Below are positions 61,601 through 64,000 of a stretch of DNA of 64,000 bases, piece by piece. The notes beneath the pieces are model-generated. The model was given only the letters and a program-made list of their open reading frames with translations. It had not been told where the DNA came from and searched no databases. This stretch comes from Strongylocentrotus purpuratus. Lineage: Eukaryota; Echinodermata; Echinoidea; Camarodonta; Strongylocentrotidae. The stretch is taken from contig NW_022145601.1 in NCBI RefSeq assembly GCF_000002235.5, forward strand, positions 26,335,228 to 26,399,227, given 5' to 3'. The stretch's first letter is position 1; every line of letters starts with the position of its first letter. Both the position numbers and the translations under genes were made by a program.

Positions 61601-63201
61601 ATTCATACATGACTGCCTCAATATCATTACCAAACACAATACATCCTCCAGACAAAGGCAGAGTTCACTGTTGACGATGCATTCTGCAACATTTCACTTG
61701 GCCCCATATTCAACTCTATTGCACATTAACCATTACAAATAGGGCATCACTGTAAAGTGAAATAAAGTGGCTTTTCAATGATACTAAATTCAAGTATTGT
61801 AATATCATATCAAAAGAGATAGCAATTAATGCTCAAACTTGATCTGCAGAATTTCTTTTTTTGAGGAGTTTATATAATCTTGATTTTTGTTTACCTGGCA
61901 CAAAGCTGGTAAGACATTTCAGGGCAGCGACTTGAAGTTCTTTCATTTTCTCAGCCTCAGACAGATTCAGAAGTAGAGAGATACAATGCCCTAGCATGGG
62001 CAAAGACTGGGGAGACATCAGCTGTAAAATAATCCTGTAAAACATTTGTTTACATAGCAGAAAAAATTATATATTTCAATTAATTAAAAATTTAATCTTA
62101 AATGCCCTTACCACTCTCTTTCTTCTTTATAAATCAACAATAGTTTTCTGTTGTCTTTTTAGCTTATTGAAGTTAAGATTTTACATTGAAAAATTAATGA
62201 CACAATTGATAGCTAGATGACAGAGATGATAATCATTGAAAATAATTCCTACTACAAATGCACTTTCTGACATTTATTATTACAACTAGCATTGATGCAA
62301 ACAAAATAAACTATAAAAGGTATAAAGTTCTAACAAGAAAAAATTATTTATAATTGTGCTGCAATAATCAAGATTATTCATTGCAGTATATCTTCTTTTA
62401 AGAAACTTGATGATAATTATTTTGCTTGTTTTGTTTGTTGTATTCATTAATGCTATACTCACACTGGGTCAGCAGATTTCAGCATAGCTGTCAATGCCTT
62501 CACTACCGCTAGCTTCAACTCTTCAGATCCGTCAGATGCTAAGATACAATGAGACATTTCAACTCATCTTCTTGTAAAGCAAATTATACTTTCTGCCTTT
62601 CTGGCTCACTTTCCACAATGTTTTGCCTTCAATACTCACATTCAGGGAACATAATCAAACGAAGCATTCATCATAAACAAGTTACACTCAGTTCATGACC
62701 AAAAAAATTCTTTGGGTGATATGTTCAGCACATGAAATATTGCTTGTGTTACACAGGATAGGTAAATGATTTCAGCGCCCCATGTTATAAATATTTGTGA
62801 TTGATCCAAATCAAATGCAATTCCTCCAATCAATCATAAGTTTACAATATTGAGTCTTCTATAACCTATCTCTTATGTACATAGTTGCAATTGATATCAA
62901 TCGAAAATAAGTTGTGATTGATTGCAACTGTTTATTAGACAGAGCTCAATCGTAAATATTCAGAGAAGAGATGTACACATATTTAGTATCCTGCTTATCA
63001 CAAAAAGAGCCTCTTCCAACTGATAGTAATACAGCGTGGTGAAATGGTCTACGACACATACCTTGCCCATTGGACTGTTTGGAGCTGATTGTAACACACA
63101 GAGCTGTGAAAATATCAGAGAACATTTCCCAGTTGACGAGAGTTGTCTTCTCCAGTATGCTTTGCATGCACAGTACACCAGCTTCACACACTCCAGTTGA
63201 A
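39513..63201 (-). CDS. TTI1: TELO2-interacting protein 1 (TTI1), 25 exons, N-terminus off the right edge
   Basis: HEAT-repeat scaffold of the TELO2-TTI1-TTI2 co-chaperone that matures PIKK kinases (mTOR, ATM, ATR, DNA-PKcs, SMG1). Exons: 63062-63201, 62463-62538, 61895-62034, 60885-60997, 59180-59191, 58330-58610, 56873-57081, 55435-55491, 54550-54678, 53696-53806, 52959-53181, 51651-51900, 50584-50703, 49483-49529, 48754-48876, 46953-46995, 46105-46238, 45280-45481, 43926-44031, 43431-43513, 42382-42497, 41966-42053, 40820-40906, 40163-40285, 39513-39578. The phases join throughout (3079 nt, about 1026 residues). It aligns end to end with human TTI1: SEELKLAVVKAL, KCFASFLPGLS, FQLCQLLGQYG, KQAAMIMNEI, ACGYRSISELL, SSNPRLRLQVL, KDVWPKL, and a C-terminus ending SNIEKLLR. 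Exon 51651-51900 has a Ser/Pro-rich loop where the human protein is also variable. About 70-80 N-terminal residues are missing. I saw no convincing upstream exon in 63202-64000. Confidence 0.95.
39850..40095 (+). mobile_element. 3' end of a CR1/L2-like LINE
   Basis: Translation gives VLWNNLPEYLRNIETYEKF then LKAYPFSTL and a stop at about 39960. This is the usual extreme C-terminus of such LINE reverse transcriptase proteins. The tail GCGCTATACAAAAACATTTA with TTATTATT repeats follows. It lies in the last TTI1 intron. Confidence 0.7.
40640..40800. repeat. GA-rich low-complexity run in a TTI1 intron
   Basis: Repeated GAGTGAGTGAGTG and GAGAGAGGGAGG units at about 40705-40795. The minus-strand open frame across it is low-complexity read-through from the exon at 40820. 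Confidence 0.75.
41080..41295 (+). mobile_element. CR1-like LINE 3' tail
   Basis: It contains CAGGGCCCCTCTTAATGAGC and ends AATAAATTGAAATTGAATT, the classic GAAATT-type tail. No reverse transcriptase sequence is left. Confidence 0.5.
41635..41787 (-). mobile_element. tRNA-Thr-derived SINE
   Basis: The minus strand starts GGAGGCACGATGGCTCAGTT, with A box TGGCTCAGTTGTAGAGCAG, anticodon loop CTTGTAA (TGT) and B box GGTTCGAAACC. A body follows (AAGTCCTTCGGAGAGGACTC) that is shared with the copy at 54995-55142. Confidence 0.8.
42498..43430. other. TTI1 intron, no gene recognised
   Basis: It includes T and C homopolymer runs (43271-43282, 43341-43359). The 42648-42851 open frame resembles nothing I know. 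Confidence 0.5.
44032..44126. other. Short intron spacer
   Basis: Sequence between the exon at 43926-44031 and the fold-back at 44127. Nothing recognised. Confidence 0.4.
44127..44526. mobile_element. Near-perfect fold-back element, arms about 190 bp with almost no spacer
   Basis: The centre is GGCTCCTAACCATTAGGAGCC (44318-44338). From there both arms mirror each other through GAGCATATAACACTGAG, AGATGGTCATATCTCAGCC and TGACGTCA to TAGAGT at the outer edges, with few mismatches. No ORF. It is a large MITE or recent inverted duplication in a TTI1 intron. Confidence 0.9.
44988..45212. repeat. Long hairpin, arms about 105 bp, in the intron beside TTI1 exon 45280-45481
   Basis: GACAAAGAAAGCGGACAAAA (45004-45023) and ACAGGTG near 45088 mirror 45108-45207, with about 18 bp between arms. 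Minus-strand reading of the right arm and its flank is open and coding-like (LVREGMTVGLDDHYEYD, then GQRKRTKYTVPQ). Its origin is not recognised. Confidence 0.8.
45710..46104. other. TTI1 intron, nothing recognised
   Basis: AT-rich. No repeat or exon is recognised. Confidence 0.45.
46265..46410. mobile_element. Possible SINE body fragment
   Basis: GGGAGTGGAGAATGTGCATA (46380-46399) matches the body of the SINE at 51015-51390 in the other orientation. No tRNA head is seen. Confidence 0.4.
46411..46952. other. TTI1 intron, nothing recognised
   Basis: AT-rich intron with no recognisable element. Confidence 0.45.
47413..47557. mobile_element. Short MITE, GGGCCCTGTTTCATAA family, copy 1
   Basis: Ends GCCCTGTTTCATAA / TTATGAAACAGGGC are inverted. 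The interior (ATGCTAAATTTCTATGA, TTTCAGTAGCTTA, TAACTTGTTATTGATAA) is shared with copy 2 at 63327-63466. Confidence 0.85.
47584..48753 (-). repeat. 126-bp tandem array of a TTI1 exon end plus 5' splice site (about 9 extra copies)
   Basis: The period is exactly 126 bp; copies of the TGACCTACC word fall at 47612, 47738, 47864 and so on to 48746. Read on the minus strand, each unit holds about 83 nt of the parent exon, its GTAGGT donor, and about 37 nt of intron that ends TAATATAATTCAG, a plausible branch site and acceptor, in all but the first unit. Units differ by only a few bases, so they are recent or homogenised. As a cryptic exon each would be 89 nt, not a multiple of three. Confidence 0.95.
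48754..48876 (-). CDS. TTI1: TTI1 exon that is the parent of the adjacent tandem array
   Basis: This exon encodes SISELLLMNVDYL, then a stretch matching human TTI1 after ACGYDSLQHLI, and ends LQHS in phase 2 with donor CACAG|GTAGGT. Its last 80 or so bases and the start of its intron are repeated in tandem just downstream in transcription (47584-48753). It joins in phase to 46953-46995, so the array is not needed for a full-length protein. Confidence 0.9.
48890..49482. other. TTI1 intron, nothing recognised
   Basis: GGCAAAGC.TGTGATAT is doubled at about 49050-49090. Otherwise unremarkable. Confidence 0.4.
49860..50350 (-). mobile_element. CR1/L2-like LINE C-terminus and 3' tail
   Basis: The minus strand encodes CEDCNMNLVGDEFHIIMKCD and YKDLR, the CxxC..DE.H...C zinc motif at the end of these LINE proteins, then a frame to about 50092. 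An AT-rich tail runs to about 49860. The upstream coding part is missing. Confidence 0.75.
51010..51390 (-). mobile_element. Nearly full-length tRNA-His-derived SINE
   Basis: On the minus strand: a tRNA head with GTCGTGGACGAGCAG, an anticodon region reading GTG, B box CGGTTCAAGTCCC, then a body (GTCCTTTGGCAAGACATTG, ATGGAGTGGAGAATGTGC, CGATGACCGGGG). An AT repeat (51081-51102) follows, then a tail GAAAAGCGCTATATAAGAAC with TATTATTATT. Fragments of the same body lie at 39325-39430 and 46380. Confidence 0.85.
51395..51574. mobile_element. 180-bp MITE with GGCCCGAATTCACAAAG ends
   Basis: TGGCCCGAATTCACAAAG and CTTTGTGAATTCGGGCCA are exact inverses. The interior repeats AGGTTTGAGCTCA and ACCTCCTTTTGTT. 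It lies just beyond TTI1 exon 51651-51900 and is traversed by that exon's open frame. Confidence 0.85.
51960..52230. repeat. Two-copy direct repeat
   Basis: AATTTCACTAGTGGCTTGAA (52022 and 52121) within units of about 98 bp, each with TCTGT...GA.AATCC before and GCATGATA after. The first also has an inverted partner near 51965. Unclassified. Confidence 0.7.
52485..52680. repeat. LINE-like TTGAA tail and GA microsatellite
   Basis: AATTGAATTGAATTGAAATG at about 52495-52514 and a pure GA run at 52635-52670. Confidence 0.8.
53252..53411. mobile_element. MITE, GGGCTCTGTCTTATAAAG family, copy 1
   Basis: GGGCCCTATCTTATAAAGA on the left and TCTTTATAAGACAGAGCCC on the right. The interior AACTTATTTGTGATTGATATC and CTATGTACATAAGAGATAGG blocks are shared, inverted, with 62776-62948. 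Confidence 0.8.
53815..54549. other. TTI1 intron, nothing firm
   Basis: AT-rich with AAATAAATAAATAAAG-type runs near 54340. A CGCCTGGGAAATCGCTGTAA word near 54210 may be repeat-derived. No gene. Confidence 0.4.
54990..55142 (-). mobile_element. tRNA-Thr-derived SINE, second copy
   Basis: The minus strand starts GGAGGCACCATGGCTCAGTG, with A box TGGCTCAGTGGTAGAGCAG, loop CTTGTAA (TGT) and B box GGGTTCGAAACC. The body AGTCCCTCAGAGAGAACTT matches the copy at 41635-41787. Confidence 0.85.
55190..55275 (+). mobile_element. SINE fragment, different tRNA head
   Basis: GGGTTCAAGCCCCGGCACGA at 55246-55265 is a B box and T-arm on the plus strand, preceded by ATTAATCACTTGACTGGGAA. The anticodon arm is decayed. 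Confidence 0.45.
55786..56160. mobile_element. Fold-back element rich in TGGTCTA/TAGACCA words, copy 1
   Basis: The left arm TCAGTTTGTCTACAACCAGT and CACATGGTCTAATAATCATT (about 55790-55850) are mirrored at the right by TAATGATTATTAGACCATGTGG-like and GGTTGGAGACCAAACTGCA (56040-56150). Between them an irregular series of AGACCAAATG words repeats every 20-30 bp. It shares ends with copy 2 at 60430-60865. Confidence 0.8.
56166..56272. repeat. TTGAAA microsatellite
   Basis: About 15 units of GAAATT in a row beside the first TGGTCTA fold-back; possibly a LINE tail. Confidence 0.95.
56336..56392 (-). pseudogene. Duplicated 3' end of TTI1 exon 56873-57081
   Basis: The minus strand reads KDNLHKLVTMLPRIIRTA followed by GCAG|GTAAG, against EDNLHRLVTLLPRIIRTA and the same donor in the real exon. 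Similarity continues into the intron (TAAGC..TCTT..CTTACCTGC and the TTTACT.TCA motif). No acceptor and no copy of the exon's 5' part was found, so it looks like a partial tandem duplication. Differences are mostly synonymous or conservative. Confidence 0.8.
56481..56846. mobile_element. 366-bp TTAA-flanked MITE with a paralogous empty site
   Basis: Ends AGGTAAAGACCAGT / ACTGGTCTTTACCT lie between TTAA at 56477-56480 and 56847-56850. The flanks, joined without it, match the duplicated stretch at 56290-56336, which lacks the element. It shares its interior with 57570-57955. Confidence 0.9.
57570..57955. mobile_element. 386-bp TTAA-flanked MITE, same family as 56481-56846
   Basis: Ends AGATGAAGTTGAGTTCTGG / CCAGAACTCAACCTTATCT (17 of 19 pairs) lie between TTAA at 57566-57569 and 57956-57959. 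Shared interior: GGTCATGCGATTGCATTGTG, GGTTGATCATCTAGCA, CACAGAAAGATGTATATGGG. Confidence 0.85.
57960..58329. other. TTI1 intron, nothing recognised
   Basis: No repeat structure is visible; short ORFs only. Confidence 0.45.
58625..59179. other. TTI1 intron with AATA low complexity
   Basis: AAATAAATAAATAAATAAAT-type runs at about 58735-58800. Otherwise featureless up to the microexon. Confidence 0.5.
59180..59191 (-). CDS. TTI1: 12-nt microexon of TTI1
   Basis: AATGTGACAATG (Asn-Val-Thr-Met) is flanked by a pyrimidine-rich acceptor ending GCAAG and a GTGAGT donor, in phase 0 on both sides. Including it makes the join 60885-60997 / microexon / 58330-58610 read PRQGQ-NVTM-NAIECWSKHISM. This aligns without a gap to the human segment QGH-SIVV-SSLKIFYKTVSF; leaving it out gives a four-residue gap. 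Confidence 0.85.
59192..59800. other. TTI1 intron, nothing recognised
   Basis: AT-rich, no recognisable element. Confidence 0.45.
59805..60260. repeat. C-run-rich degenerate repeat with a DR1 motif
   Basis: A G run at 59818-59828 is followed by TGACCTTTGACCTT (59849-59862), then repeated blocks such as CCCCCCTAAATTC (60021 and 60053) and TACCCC words to 60245. The composition differs sharply from the surrounding AT-rich intron. Confidence 0.55.
60430..60865. mobile_element. Fold-back element rich in TGGTCTA/TAGACCA words, copy 2
   Basis: It is symmetric about 60640 (AATCATTTAATAATAAATAA). Left words TTGGTCTAATGACCATTT, ATTTGGTTTAATCTCC and CATATGGTCTAATAATC recur inverted on the right. The right end, GGTGTAGACCATATGGGAAT to GGTTGTAGACCAAACTGCAA, is nearly identical to copy 1. 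Confidence 0.8.
61010..61894. other. TTI1 intron, nothing recognised
   Basis: Short ORFs without resemblance to known proteins. No repeats were seen by eye. Confidence 0.45.
62040..62462. other. TTI1 intron, nothing recognised
   Basis: AT-rich intron without recognisable elements. Confidence 0.45.
62776..62948. mobile_element. MITE, GGGCTCTGTCTTATAAAG family, copy 2 (diverged)
   Basis: It has the inverted interior of copy 1 (CCTATCTCTTATGTACATAG, TTGATATCAATCG) and the ends GCGCCCCATGTTATAAATA / TTTATTAGACAGAGCTC. Confidence 0.7.
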
Positions 63202-63326
63202 CTAAAAGAACAGAATGTGGAAAAACAGAAGCACTTGTTAAATTTCATTTATATGACATGGGAGGAGAAGTTGTCAGTTGACGGCCAGGGAGGTGTTAAA
63301 TTACCTACACCATACTTTTGGATAAC

Positions 63327-63466
63327 CTGGGCCCTGTTTCATAACAAATGCTAAATTTCTATGATAAATATGCTCTCAGTCAATCAAATGCCACAATTTC
63401 AGTAGCTTATACCAGTTATTATAACTTGTTATTGATAACAATTAAGTTTTATGAAACAGGGCCCAG
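63327..63466. mobile_element. Short MITE, GGGCCCTGTTTCATAA family, copy 2
   Basis: CTGGGCCCTGTTTCATAA on the left and TTATGAAACAGGGCCCAG on the right, with the same interior blocks as copy 1. Confidence 0.85.
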
Positions 63467-64000
63467 ATTTAGGAACTTTTTGAAAGTACACTAGTATTTA
63501 ATTTCAGGTATCTCAGTACTTAAGATGAAAACTAAGTATTTAAAATATATATGATAAATACAAACAAAGATTACATAGCTGCATTGTTTAAAATTATATC
63601 GAAGAATCCGATAAATTCACCAAAATTGACAAGAAACAAAAACTTACATTAGAAATGAAGAAGAACCATTGAACATATTGTACTTCAAATTGATAGTAAA
63701 CATGAACAAATTTACAATTTATATATAAAGTAAAGAGAGAAAGGGAGAAATGAAAAGGGACAAGCTGGGGAAGACTACAGAGAGAAAATAGAGTAAAGGA
63801 AAAAATATAAGAGTGTCATTTCATTCGCTCATAGTTTACATTTTCTTTCTAGTACAGGCATTAGCGTTGAATTATTGGGCACTTATATAATTGTGAATGA
63901 TTATATAATTGCGAATACATGTAATAAATACATCATACATTACAGTGAAATACATAAAAATGATTTAGCTTGAAACTCTGCAAATATTTGAATAATCATT
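63467..64000. other. Right edge, TTI1 intron or upstream sequence
   Basis: An exon for the TTI1 N-terminus is expected somewhere to the right. The only candidate here is a donor-like AAT|GTAAGT on the minus strand near 63648, but its translation does not fit the family. A purine-rich run lies at 63730-63800. Confidence 0.4.

Noticed and set aside
63600-63700. Upstream TTI1 exon near 63648
   Set aside because: A donor-like GTAAGT exists, but neither phase nor peptide matches the N-terminal region, and no acceptor pairs with it convincingly.

Overview
The window is animal nuclear DNA: genes are split by GT-AG introns, and most of the sequence is transposable elements. Protein resemblance and repeat types (AGTCCACCC MITEs, tRNA-derived SINEs, TGCCTCCGG hairpin repeats) suggest an echinoderm, probably a sea urchin. 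That assignment is inference; no taxonomic search was run. There is no bacterial-style operon logic. Exon models were built by hand from splice signals, phase continuity and remembered human/vertebrate proteins.

Three host genes can be read. (1) Enolase, minus strand: ten coding exons at 18033-4886 give about the first 289 of roughly 434 residues; the last exons lie left of the window. A likely non-coding first exon ends at 19774. (2) RER1, plus strand, complete in six coding exons at 23679-27727 (197 aa), with a long 3' untranslated region. (3) TTI1 (TELO2-interacting protein 1), minus strand: 25 exons at 63201-39513 give about 1026 residues to the stop; only the N-terminus is missing, off the right edge. 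Enolase and RER1 diverge; RER1 and TTI1 converge on a Ty3/gypsy element.

Layout: 1-4.9 kb, enolase intron filled with a relic transposon, LINE tails, a Helentron-like 151-bp tandem array and a decayed Harbinger; 4.9-18 kb, enolase exons with a nested 5.3-kb element in one intron; 18-23.6 kb, enolase 5' end and intergenic relics; 23.7-29.7 kb, RER1; 29.8-31.3 kb, two TTAA-flanked MITEs; 31.7-38.5 kb, a young but broken Ty3/gypsy element; 39.5-63.2 kb, TTI1, whose introns hold MITEs, SINEs, LINE ends and large fold-backs.

The most striking points are in TTI1: a 126-bp tandem array that repeats the end of a coding exon with its 5' splice site about nine extra times; a 12-nt microexon supported by gap-free alignment; and a duplicated exon end whose two copies give a filled and an empty site for a TTAA MITE. 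The best candidate for something undescribed is the long-TIR element in enolase, whose decayed protein carries an acidic pattern reminiscent of PIN/FEN-type nucleases.
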